Assembly: GCF_020905375.1 (NCBI RefSeq)
Contig: NZ_JAJJBU010000011.1
Location: forward strand, 1 to 49,774
Length of the DNA: 49,774 nt
Direction of reading: 5' to 3'
Origin: Arthrobacter cryoconiti
Lineage (GTDB): Bacteria; Actinomycetota; Actinomycetes; Actinomycetales; Micrococcaceae
A program made the translations under genes and the position numbers. Under the pieces are notes generated by a model. That model was given only the letters and a program-made list of their open reading frames with translations, was not told where the DNA came from and made no database searches. How positions within the stretch are numbered: position 1 is the first letter of the stretch; every line of letters starts with the position of its first letter. Shown in pieces: positions 9,435-16,204 of the stretch.

Positions 9435-10009
9435 GGGGGTCAGACCAGGGTGCCATCTGGCGCGCCCTTTTGAACAGGCTGCCCCTGCTTGCGTGGTTGG
9501 TGGTGGTTTGGGGAGCCTTGTGGCAGGACTTTAGCCCGGGAAATTTGGCTTTTGGCCTGCTTATCTCCGTGGGTGTTTCTTCAGTGTTTTATCTGCCCCC
9601 CGTGGAATTGGGTGGGCGCCTGAACGTGCTGCGCGCCGTCGTGTTTGCCCTGTGGTTCCTGAAAGAAGTGTCAGTGGCCAGCATTGAGGTCTTTTATTGG
9701 GCCGTGGTGAAAGGGCCCCGTATTTCTAACGCCATCGTTGCCGTGCCCTTGCGGAGTCGATCAGACCTGCTAATGACGGCTACCGGGCATGTGCTCTCGC
9801 TCATTCCGGGGTCCTTGGTCGTGGAGGTGGATCGTGGCACGTCAACGCTGTACGTGCACGCGATGAACGCTCCCACACCGGAAAGCGTGGAGAAGGTTCG
9901 ACGCGGAATTCAGGACATTGAAGCGCGGCTGATTCGCGTTATGGGAAGCCGTGCAGATCTGGCCGCTCTGAAGCGCGAAGCCGCAGCAAATGTGAAGGAG
10001 AGCCCATGA
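9431..10009 (+). CDS. mrpE: Mrp Na+/H+ antiporter subunit E
   Basis: The 192-residue protein has two or three N-terminal hydrophobic segments (about 12-65) and a cytoplasmic C-terminal domain containing the family stretch TATGHVLSLIPGSLVVEVD and the distal LYVHAM. MrpE is specific to Mrp complexes and has no complex I counterpart. The GTG start overlaps the mrpD stop, and the ATG of mrpF overlaps its own stop. Confidence 0.94.
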   Translation: MRGSDQGAIWRALLNRLPLLAWLVVVWGALWQDFSPGNLAFGLLISVGVSSVFYLPPVELGGRLNVLRAVVFALWFLKEVSVASIEVFYWAVVKGPRISNAIVAVPLRSRSDLLMTATGHVLSLIPGSLVVEVDRGTSTLYVHAMNAPTPESVEKVRRGIQDIEARLIRVMGSRADLAALKREAAANVKESP

Positions 10010-10281
10010 GTGGGATGGAATGGGTGGGCGCAGCGGTAGCCGTCATACTGACTTTGGCGGCTGCCGGGACCATCTACCGCATCGCCGTGGGGCCCTCATT
10101 GCTGGACCGGGTAATTGCAGCTGACGTCCTGCTGGCAATTTTTGGCGCAGCGCTCGCTACTGAAATGGCGTTGCGTCGAAATACTGACAACCTCGCCCTG
10201 TTGGTGGTCCTTAGCGTGATCGGATTTATTGGATCCACCGCTGTCGCCAGGTTTGTCTCCCACCGGAAGGAGGATGCATGA
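10006..10281 (+). CDS. mrpF: Mrp Na+/H+ antiporter subunit F
   Basis: The 91-residue subunit has three transmembrane helices and the family signature YRIAVGPSLLDRVIAADVL around residues 24-42. It is needed for assembly of the full antiporter in characterised systems. It overlaps both mrpE and mrpG by 4 bp in the operon. Confidence 0.94.
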   Translation: MSGMEWVGAAVAVILTLAAAGTIYRIAVGPSLLDRVIAADVLLAIFGAALATEMALRRNTDNLALLVVLSVIGFIGSTAVARFVSHRKEDA

Positions 10282-10700
10282 GTGTCATCGATATTTTGAG
10301 CGCAATCGCGCTTTTGGGAGGAGCCCTAATGAGCCTAGCTGCGGCCGTTGGACTGCTGCGCTTCCCCGATTTGATGAGCCGCATGCATGCGGCCACGAAG
10401 CCACAGGTGCTTGGACTGTTTCTGATGCTGGTCGCCGTCGGCCTACAAATGCGCCAATGGGCGCTGCTGCCTGCGCTGCTCGTGGCATGGCTGTTCCAGT
10501 TGCTGACAGTTCCCGTCTCGGCGCATATGGTGGGCCGGGCCGGGTACAGAAGTAAGCACCGACGCCCCGAACTGCTGAGCACCGACGATCTCCATTCCGT
10601 GGTTGAAGCCGTCGTTGATGGCGGCGCAGTCATCGACGGCGGTGGAGGCGCAGCGAAGGCGGCACCTACGTCCGCACCGACAATGAACCCTGACCACTAG
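10278..10700 (+). CDS. mrpG: Mrp Na+/H+ antiporter subunit G
   Basis: The 140-residue protein has three predicted membrane helices in the first 90 residues. It carries the family motif GLLRFPDLMSRMHAATKPQ (about 26-44), followed by a variable Ala/Gly-rich tail. It is the last gene of the Mrp operon. I see no clear terminator hairpin in the 44 bp before the convergent DUF4235 gene. Confidence 0.94.
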   Translation: MSVIDILSAIALLGGALMSLAAAVGLLRFPDLMSRMHAATKPQVLGLFLMLVAVGLQMRQWALLPALLVAWLFQLLTVPVSAHMVGRAGYRSKHRRPELLSTDDLHSVVEAVVDGGAVIDGGGGAAKAAPTSAPTMNPDH

Positions 10701-10744
10701 CAAAAGCCCGCCCGTTACCTCTCAAGGCGAACCTCTGAAGCGGT

Positions 10745-11005
10745 TTAGACCTCTTCGGGGTGCTGGTTGAAGTGCGCTATTGCCTTTTGTGTGGTGCGTC
10801 CGGCAACGACCTGAATGATCGCAGCAACGGCTGATGAAACCAGCGCAAATATCAACGCCGAGCGCATACTGTTTTCCAAGTCTGCGCCGTCCTTGGGTGG
10901 CTTGTTCCCGGTGCTCTTCTCCCACGCCGTGTCAACAATCTTGCTGGCAACGATCCCGGCACCGAGGCTCACTCCCATGCTAAGCAACTTGAACACAATA
11001 TTCAT
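10745..11005 (-). CDS. DUF4235 small membrane protein
   Basis: The 86-residue protein has two hydrophobic segments (about 4-24 and 47-67). Between them lies the KIVDTAWEKSTGNKPPKD stretch that marks the DUF4235 family, widespread in actinobacteria and without known function. The ATG at 11005 has a good AAGGAG at 11013-11018, 7 bp away. It is a single gene, convergent with mrpG and divergent from the TPP-riboswitch operon. Confidence 0.85.
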   Translation of the reverse strand: MNIVFKLLSMGVSLGAGIVASKIVDTAWEKSTGNKPPKDGADLENSMRSALIFALVSSAVAAIIQVVAGRTTQKAIAHFNQHPEEV

Positions 11006-11125
11006 TTCATAACTCCTTAACGTGGCAACTGACGAGATGGTGCGAAACGTGCACTGCCAGCCTAGCGGTTTTGCCTCATTCGCCGCACCGGCAACGCCCG
11101 AGTAGACTGAGTCTGCAATTCAACA

Positions 11126-11226
11126 CGACAGGGGAGCGTCATCCTTTTCAAGAGGATCCGGCGCTGAGAGTGCGGTTCGCCGCAGACCCTCGAACCTGCT
11201 CCGGCTAGTACCGGCGAAGGGAGTCG
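11126..11226 (+). ncRNA. TPP riboswitch (THI element)
   Basis: The conserved thiamine-pyrophosphate aptamer elements occur in order: GGGGAGC at 11131-11137, GCTGAGAGTGCGG at 11162-11174, CCGCAGACCCTCGAACCTG at 11180-11198, then GCTAGTACCGGCGAAGGGA. The closing stem is CGAC (11126-11129) with GTCG (11223-11226). It senses TPP and should repress the downstream ykoEDC operon when thiamine is plentiful. A TAGACT -10-like hexamer lies at 11103-11108, but its -35 is weak. Confidence 0.95.
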
Positions 11227-11235
11227 AGTTCTCTT

Positions 11236-11281
11236 CGGCTGCGCGGAAATACCGTTGCAGCCGCCCCTCCTGAAAAGGAGG
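11236..11281 (+). promoter_or_regulatory. Riboswitch expression platform with Shine-Dalgarno-sequestering hairpin
   Basis: Two hairpins follow the aptamer. The first is CGGCTGC (11236-11242) paired with GCAGCCG (11257-11263). The second is CCTCCT (11266-11271), loop GAAA (11272-11275), AGGAGG (11276-11281): a 6-bp stem with a GNRA tetraloop that buries the whole ribosome binding site of ykoE (ATG at 11286). This points to control of translation initiation, not termination; there is no U tract. The switching geometry is inferred. Confidence 0.75.
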
Positions 11282-11285
11282 AAAC

Positions 11286-11912
11286 ATGAGTAATTTTGTC
11301 GCGGGTACGCCCGCAAATCCCAAAGCCGTCGCCAAGACCACCTGGCGGGTGGTGGATATTGTGGTGGCCTCTGTGCTGGCGGTGGCAGTTGGTGTCATCT
11401 TCTGGCTGTGGTCCGCCGGATATGGTTTCATCGCAGCGTTCACGGCAGCGTTTCCGCCCTTAGGCGGACTTTATGGCGGTGGTTGGCTGATCGCTGGGGT
11501 GATCGGCGGACTGGTAATCCGCAAGCCCGGTGCGGCACTTTATTGCGAGTTGGTTGCCGCTGTGGTGGAGGCCCTGCTGGGCACGCACTTTGGGTTCACG
11601 GTGTTGCTTTCCGGCTTGGTTCAAGGGTTGGGCGCAGAAGTGATCTTCGCACTCGTGCGCTACCGTCGTTTCACACTTCCCGTGGCGATGCTAGCCGGTG
11701 CACTGTCCGGCCTGGGGATGGGACTCATCGATTCCCTGATTGCCAATGTTGAGTGGGCGCTGGAATGGAAGCTGCTCTACAGCGTTTTGGGTGCCGTGTC
11801 AGGGGCGGTCATTGCGGGACTGCTGTCATGGCTCGCGGTACGTGGACTGGCGCGCACGGGGGCACTGGCCAATTTGCCCTCCCGAGGCGCCGCCACCGAA
11901 CCGGTTGTATAG
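11286..11912 (+). CDS. ykoE: ECF transporter substrate-binding (S) component, YkoE family
   Basis: The 208-residue membrane protein has about six hydrophobic segments and the YkoE-family stretches FTAAFPPLGGLYGGGWLIAG and ELVAAVVEALLGTHFG. In characterised members this S component binds thiamine or hydroxymethylpyrimidine and works with the YkoD ATPase and YkoC transmembrane subunits. The TPP riboswitch immediately upstream supports the substrate assignment. The start ATG at 11286 follows AGGAGG with 4-bp spacing. The stop lies 2 bp before the ykoD GTG. Confidence 0.92.
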   Translation: MSNFVAGTPANPKAVAKTTWRVVDIVVASVLAVAVGVIFWLWSAGYGFIAAFTAAFPPLGGLYGGGWLIAGVIGGLVIRKPGAALYCELVAAVVEALLGTHFGFTVLLSGLVQGLGAEVIFALVRYRRFTLPVAMLAGALSGLGMGLIDSLIANVEWALEWKLLYSVLGAVSGAVIAGLLSWLAVRGLARTGALANLPSRGAATEPVV

Positions 11913-11914
11913 CC

Positions 11915-13468
11915 GTGGGCGTCAACATCCCGGCGGTTGTTCCGGCTCGGATTAGCGCGAAAGGGTGGGGCTGGCAGCATGCGGGCCGGGCTGGGCAGGC
12001 CGTGCATGATCTGGACTTGGAGATAGCACCCGGTGAACGGGTGCTATTGCTGGGGCCATCCGGCGCTGGCAAATCGACACTGTTGCACGCTTTGGCCGGG
12101 GTGTTGGGCTCGGAAGAAGGAGCGGACGAATTCGGTTCGCTCCTGATCGACGGTGTGCCGGCAGCGCAGTCGCGGGGGCGTGCGGGCCTCATGCAGCAAG
12201 ACCCCGATTCCCAGGTGGTTCTGTCCCGCATTGGTGACGACGTCGCGTTTGGCGCGGAAAACCTATCCGTACCGCGGGAAGAGATATGGCGACGTGTTGG
12301 TGCCGCTTTGGATGCCGTGGGTCTTCAGCTCCCGCTGGAGCATTCCAGTTCTGCCTTGTCCGGTGGACAGAAGCAGCGTCTGGGTCTGGCCGGCATGCTC
12401 GCCATGATGCCCGGCCTGCTCCTTCTGGATGAACCCACTGCCAACTTAGATCCTGTGGGTGTGATGGAAGTCCGTGATGCCGTCCGGCGCAGCCTCGATG
12501 CCTCCGGGGCCACGCTGGTGGTTGTCGAACACCGAGTCTCAGTCTGGTTGGATGTGGTGGATCGGGTGGTGGTGCTGGCTCCATCAGCAGCCGGGGAGCC
12601 TGGCGGTGTACTGCTGGACGGGCCACCGGCCACAGTGCTTACGCAGGCTGCGGACATGCTCGCTGCTGCGGGTGTCTGGTTGCCCGGACGTATACCCGCG
12701 GTTCGTCAGCGCATTGCAACGATTAAGCACGACGTCGGCGATCGTCTCCTGCTGGAAGCATCGGATCTGTCTGTCTCACGAAAGAAAAGCGGCCGTCGGC
12801 ACCGGGCTGAGCCGGTCGCCGTCGTGCCCTCCGTACGAATTTGCGCGGGTGAGGCACTGAGCGTGACAGGGCCCAACGGGGTGGGTAAGTCCACCTTGGC
12901 GCTCACTCTGGCTGGACTGTTGCCAGCCGCAGGAGGGACCTTGGAAGCCACAGCTGCGTTGGCGCGGGGTGCCGGATCTTCGCCGTTGAAGTGGCGCGGG
13001 CGGGAGCTGATTAGTCGGATAGGTACGGTATTCCAAGAGCCGGAACACCAGTTCGTGGCGGGCAGTGTTCGTGAGGAGCTGCTTTTTGCCCCTCGGTTGC
13101 TGGGACGCGGCACGGAGTCCGTGGATGGATTGTTAGCTCGGCTGCGGCTTGAACACGTCGGCGACGCCAACCCGTTCACGCTTTCAGGCGGAGAAAAGAG
13201 GCGTCTTTCTGTTGCCACGGTGTTGGCGGCAAGCCCTCAGGTGTTGGTCCTTGACGAGCCCACCTTTGGTCAGGACGCCAACACGTGGGCTGAGTTGGCA
13301 TCCCTACTCACGGAGTTGCTTGATGCTGGCACGGCGGTGGTCTCCGTGACTCACGACGCCGCCTTCACTCACGTTTTGGGTGGGGAACAGTTGGTCTTGG
13401 GTGAAGAACCGGGGCAGGCTGCTGACTCAACGCCGAGTATCCCAGCGGGGGAAGTGGTGCAACGATGA
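11915..13468 (+). CDS. ykoD: ECF transporter duplicated ATPase (EcfA-EcfA' fusion), YkoD family
   Basis: The 517-residue protein carries two ABC ATPase domains in one chain. The first has Walker A GPSGAGKS (47-54), signature LSGGQKQR and Walker B LLLLDEPTANLD (about 167-178). The second has Walker A GPNGVGKS (about 319-326), signature LSGGEKRR and Walker B VLVLDEPTFGQD (about 443-454). The frame is open upstream into ykoE, but GTG at 11915, 2 bp after the ykoE stop, is the sensible start because the upstream extension is Arg/Gly-rich and unlike an ABC protein. It powers uptake of thiamine or its pyrimidine precursor. It overlaps ykoC by 4 bp (ATGA). Confidence 0.93.
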   Translation: MGVNIPAVVPARISAKGWGWQHAGRAGQAVHDLDLEIAPGERVLLLGPSGAGKSTLLHALAGVLGSEEGADEFGSLLIDGVPAAQSRGRAGLMQQDPDSQVVLSRIGDDVAFGAENLSVPREEIWRRVGAALDAVGLQLPLEHSSSALSGGQKQRLGLAGMLAMMPGLLLLDEPTANLDPVGVMEVRDAVRRSLDASGATLVVVEHRVSVWLDVVDRVVVLAPSAAGEPGGVLLDGPPATVLTQAADMLAAAGVWLPGRIPAVRQRIATIKHDVGDRLLLEASDLSVSRKKSGRRHRAEPVAVVPSVRICAGEALSVTGPNGVGKSTLALTLAGLLPAAGGTLEATAALARGAGSSPLKWRGRELISRIGTVFQEPEHQFVAGSVREELLFAPRLLGRGTESVDGLLARLRLEHVGDANPFTLSGGEKRRLSVATVLAASPQVLVLDEPTFGQDANTWAELASLLTELLDAGTAVVSVTHDAAFTHVLGGEQLVLGEEPGQAADSTPSIPAGEVVQR

Positions 13469-14262
13469 GCCTGGATGTCATGGCAACCACGCGCTCCTCT
13501 GCTTGGTTGGCCGGGGCAAACCCCCTGGCCAAGCTGGGTGCCGGAATAGCCATCACAGGGGTCTTGCTGATCAGCGTGGATTGGGTATCTTCCACCGTGG
13601 CGTTAGTCCTGGAAATTGCGGTTCTTCCCTTGGCTGGTCTGGGTGCCAGATTATTGTTGCGCCGCGGCTGGCCGATCCTCGTGGCCGCCTTGGTGGGCGG
13701 ATATGGTACGGCGCTGCTGGCCCCAAAAACAGGTGAGGTCCTTCTTTCCCTGGGGCCGATTCTGTTCACCACCGGTTCGGTGGGATCCGGCATAGCCATA
13801 GCGTTGCGTGGCCTCGCAATTGCGCTGCCGGGCATCATTGTTTTGGCCAGTACTGACCCCACCGATTTGGCGGATGCGTTGGCTCAAAAGCTGCGGCTAC
13901 CGCACCGCTTTGTGTTGGGGGCGCTCGCCGCCATGCGGCTTGTGGGTCTCCTAGTGGCCGAATGGCAGACCTTGGGCATGGCGCGTCGAGCACGCGGAGT
14001 GGGCGGAGAGCCTGGATTCTTCCGCGGACTCAAGGCGTCACTTGGCCAAGCCATGGCCCTCTTGGTGCAGGCCATCAGGAGGGCGTCCAGACTCGCTGTC
14101 ACCATGGAAGCGAAGGGTTTTGGTGCCGGAGAGCGTACGTGGGCACGCGTTTCAAGTTATGGTCCCCGCGATGCTGTGGTGGTAGGAGGGGGAGTGCTGA
14201 TTGCGGCGGCTTCCGTGGCGGCCGCCGTCGTACTGGGCACGTGGAATCCCGTGTTTGCCTAG
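13465..14262 (+). CDS. ykoC: ECF transporter transmembrane (T) component, YkoC family
   Basis: The 265-residue membrane protein has about five helices. It carries the EcfT coupling motifs, including the Ala-Arg-Gly helix MARRARGVG (about 172-180) and the second basic helix RRASRLAVTMEAKGFG. These contact the ATPase subunits. The N-terminal NPLAKLG is the usual EcfT opening. It is the last gene of the TPP-controlled operon; hairpin-forming sequence follows the stop codon. Confidence 0.92.
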   Translation: MSLDVMATTRSSAWLAGANPLAKLGAGIAITGVLLISVDWVSSTVALVLEIAVLPLAGLGARLLLRRGWPILVAALVGGYGTALLAPKTGEVLLSLGPILFTTGSVGSGIAIALRGLAIALPGIIVLASTDPTDLADALAQKLRLPHRFVLGALAAMRLVGLLVAEWQTLGMARRARGVGGEPGFFRGLKASLGQAMALLVQAIRRASRLAVTMEAKGFGAGERTWARVSSYGPRDAVVVGGGVLIAAASVAAAVVLGTWNPVFA

Positions 14263-14269
14263 CGTTTCA

Positions 14270-14343
14270 GCCAGCGCGAAACCCGGCTTGAGTTCGACGC
14301 ATGGTGTACCTAGCGCAAAACTCATCCCGGGTTTTGCGCTGGC
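14270..14343. terminator. Long inverted repeat after ykoC, with an alternative hairpin
   Basis: Arms 14270-14286 and 14327-14343 pair over 17 bp with one G-U. An inner TGAGTT/AACTCA helix extends the stem. The 3' arm can instead pair with AGCGCAAAAC at 14312-14321, giving a perfect 10-bp stem with a 9-base loop (14322-14330). No T tract follows, so an actinobacterial-type terminator or a 3' stabiliser is more likely than a classical intrinsic terminator. The two folds exclude each other. Confidence 0.5.
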
Positions 14344-14412
14344 GCTTCTAGAAAAAGGAGTACGGTGGAGGATCATCAGCTGTTGATCACACCCATCGGT
14401 GTATCGCATGGA

Positions 14413-14499
14413 GTGAATATATTCACAAGAAAATGATCAATTTTGCTAGACTCAGTCTAAATTGCCAAGAAATATGCATCTCATGATATAAAAGACATT
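14413..14499 (+). promoter_or_regulatory. Promoter of the HTH-MurA gene with two operator-like palindromes
   Basis: This AT-rich region holds a perfect 14-bp palindrome GTGAATATATTCAC (14413-14426) and an inverted repeat TAGACT-C-AGTCTA (14447-14459). A possible promoter is TTGCCA (14462-14467) with TATAAA (14487-14492) at 19-bp spacing. The start codon is only 7 bases after the -10 and no ribosome binding site is visible, which suggests a leaderless transcript. The palindromes are candidates for binding by the HTH domain of the encoded protein; that is inference. Confidence 0.45.
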
Positions 14500-16032
14500 A
14501 TGAATCAAGTGGCTGCAGAAACTGTTGGAGTATTGGTACGCGATGCCCGGAATGACAGGGGCTGGACCCAATTTGAACTTGCTGCGCAGTTAGGCACCAG
14601 CCAAAGCGCGGTAGCTCGCATGGAGCAAGGCAAACAGAATCTGAGCCTGAAGATGATCCAGCGCATGGAAAGCCTCTTGGGGACCAATATTGTCAACGTG
14701 GGTAATTCATCCAAAAACGTGGTGACGCACCTTCGAGTCCACGGAGGCCGTGAACTCTCCGGCAGCGTGGAGGTTAACTCCAGTAAAAACGCCGGCGTGG
14801 CACTCCTATGTGCCAGCCTCATCAATCGCGGGACCACCACCTTGCGGCGGCTGGCGCGGATCGAAGAAGTTAACCGGATCGTGGAGCTGCTGACCAGTAT
14901 CGGCGTCGAATGTAAATGGCTCAACGCCAACGACTTGCAAATCCGTCGTCCAGCCGTCCTGAATCTAGCCGCCATGGATGTGGAGGCCGCAAAGCGCACT
15001 CGCTCCGTCATCATGCTTCTGGGGCCCCTGCTGGATGAAGAGGACGCCTACCGCATTCCCTACGCTGGAGGCTGCGATCTTGGTACCCGCACTGTCGAGC
15101 CACACATGCAGGCACTACGCGAGTTTGGTCTCGCCGTCACCGCGCACAACGGTTTCTACCAAGTGCAAGCTCCGCTCAGCGACTCCGTAGACCGTACTTT
15201 CGTGTTGACTGAACGCGGGGACACCGTCACCGAAAATGCCATCATGGCTGCCGCGCATCGCGAAGGCCGCACTGTGATCCGCAACGCCAGTCCCAACTAC
15301 ATGGTTCAGGACCTGTGCTTCTACCTCCAAGGGCTGGGCGTGAAAGTCGACGGAGTTGGCTCCACAACTTTGACCATTCACGGAGTGGCGCGAATTGACG
15401 TTGACATTGAGTACTTTCCCTCCGAAGATCCCATCGAGGCCATGAGCCTGATCACGGCCGGAATTGTGACTAAGTCAGAAGTGACGGTTACCCGCGTTCC
15501 CATCGAATTCATGGAAATTGAGCTCAAGATCCTCGAGCAAATGGGGCTTCGATACATCAAGTCCGCGGAGTACACGGCTCGCAATGGCAAGACACGACTG
15601 GTGGATATTACGACGCTGCCTTCCGAGCTGCGTGCGGCTACGGACAAGATCCATCCCATGCCGTTCCCGGGTCTGAACATTGACAATCTCCCGTTCTTCG
15701 CAGTGATCGCCTCCTGCGCCGAAGGAACCACGCTTATTCATGACTGGGTCTATGAGAACAGGGCGATCTATCTGACGGAATTGAACCGCCTTGGGGCCGG
15801 GGTCCGACTGCTGGACCCCCACCGCATCGACATCAAGGGGCCCACCGCGTGGCGCGCAGCGGAGATCGGCTGCCCGCCGGCTCTGCGACCGGCAGCCTGC
15901 ATCCTGCTAGCGATGCTGGCAGCCAAGGGGACCAGCGAACTGCGTAACATCTACGTCATCGAACGCGGTTACGAGGACCTGGCCGAGCGTCTGAACACCG
16001 TGGGCGCAGAGATCGAGTACTTCCAAGACTGA
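14500..16032 (+). CDS. MurA-like UDP-GlcNAc 1-carboxyvinyltransferase with N-terminal XRE-type HTH domain
   Basis: The 510-residue protein has two parts. Residues 8-62 form a Cro/CI (XRE) helix-turn-helix (WTQFELAAQLGTSQSAVARME). Residues from about 75 to 510 form an EPT/MurA domain, the family that transfers enolpyruvate from PEP to UDP-GlcNAc in peptidoglycan synthesis. The main catalytic residues appear retained: Lys96-Asn97 (NSSKNAG), Cys192 and Arg197 in GGCDLGTRTVEPH, and an aspartate in FPGLNIDN (Asp395) at the position of E. coli Asp305. So it may be an active enzyme, although its loop sequences differ from canonical MurA. A second, canonical murA is expected elsewhere. The fusion suggests a regulator that senses cell-wall precursors, or an autoregulated isoenzyme. 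Family is firm; role is not. Confidence 0.8.
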   Translation: MNQVAAETVGVLVRDARNDRGWTQFELAAQLGTSQSAVARMEQGKQNLSLKMIQRMESLLGTNIVNVGNSSKNVVTHLRVHGGRELSGSVEVNSSKNAGVALLCASLINRGTTTLRRLARIEEVNRIVELLTSIGVECKWLNANDLQIRRPAVLNLAAMDVEAAKRTRSVIMLLGPLLDEEDAYRIPYAGGCDLGTRTVEPHMQALREFGLAVTAHNGFYQVQAPLSDSVDRTFVLTERGDTVTENAIMAAAHREGRTVIRNASPNYMVQDLCFYLQGLGVKVDGVGSTTLTIHGVARIDVDIEYFPSEDPIEAMSLITAGIVTKSEVTVTRVPIEFMEIELKILEQMGLRYIKSAEYTARNGKTRLVDITTLPSELRAATDKIHPMPFPGLNIDNLPFFAVIASCAEGTTLIHDWVYENRAIYLTELNRLGAGVRLLDPHRIDIKGPTAWRAAEIGCPPALRPAACILLAMLAAKGTSELRNIYVIERGYEDLAERLNTVGAEIEYFQD

Positions 16033-16033
16033 A

Positions 16034-16065
16034 AAGTTCGACGGCGGCAAAGTTCGACGGCGGCA
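16034..16065. repeat. Two tandem copies of a 16-bp unit
   Basis: The unit AAGTTCGACGGCGGCA occurs at 16034-16049 and 16050-16065, directly after the stop codon of the HTH-MurA gene. The copies are identical. It looks like a recent slippage duplication in the convergent intergenic region. Confidence 0.8.
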
Positions 16066-16098
16066 AGCGAGAGTCCGCGCTCCGCGCACGCTAAAAGC

Positions 16099-16204
16099 AA
16101 CCGAGGGTTGGGTGGAAGTGCCCCGGATGTAACCGAGGGTTGGGTGGAAGTGCCCCGGATGTAACCGAGGGTTGGGTGGAAGTGCCCCGGATGTAACCGA
16201 GGGT
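16099..16204. repeat. 32-bp minisatellite, 3.3 identical copies
   Basis: Three perfect copies (16099-16130, 16131-16162, 16163-16194) begin AACCGAGGGTTGGGTGG and end GCCCCGGATGT. A 10-base partial copy then runs into the metZ stop codon (16204-16206). There are no spacers. The unit is G-rich on the plus strand, and its complement can form a small CCGGG/CTCGG hairpin. It lies between the convergent HTH-MurA and metZ genes. Confidence 0.95.

Noticed and set aside
4328-10700. Complex I (nuo) membrane-arm genes
   Set aside because: The order A(B)-C-D-E-F-G, the MrpE/F/G-type small subunits and the MnhB domain fused to subunit A identify Mrp; no nuo hydrophilic genes are present.
11753-11914. N-terminal extension of YkoD inside ykoE
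   Set aside because: The translated extension is basic and unlike an ABC protein; GTG at 11915, just after the ykoE stop, fits the operon.
16099-16204. Possible CRISPR array (regular 32-bp repeats)
   Set aside because: Copies are directly adjacent with no spacers and no cas genes nearby; it is a simple tandem repeat.
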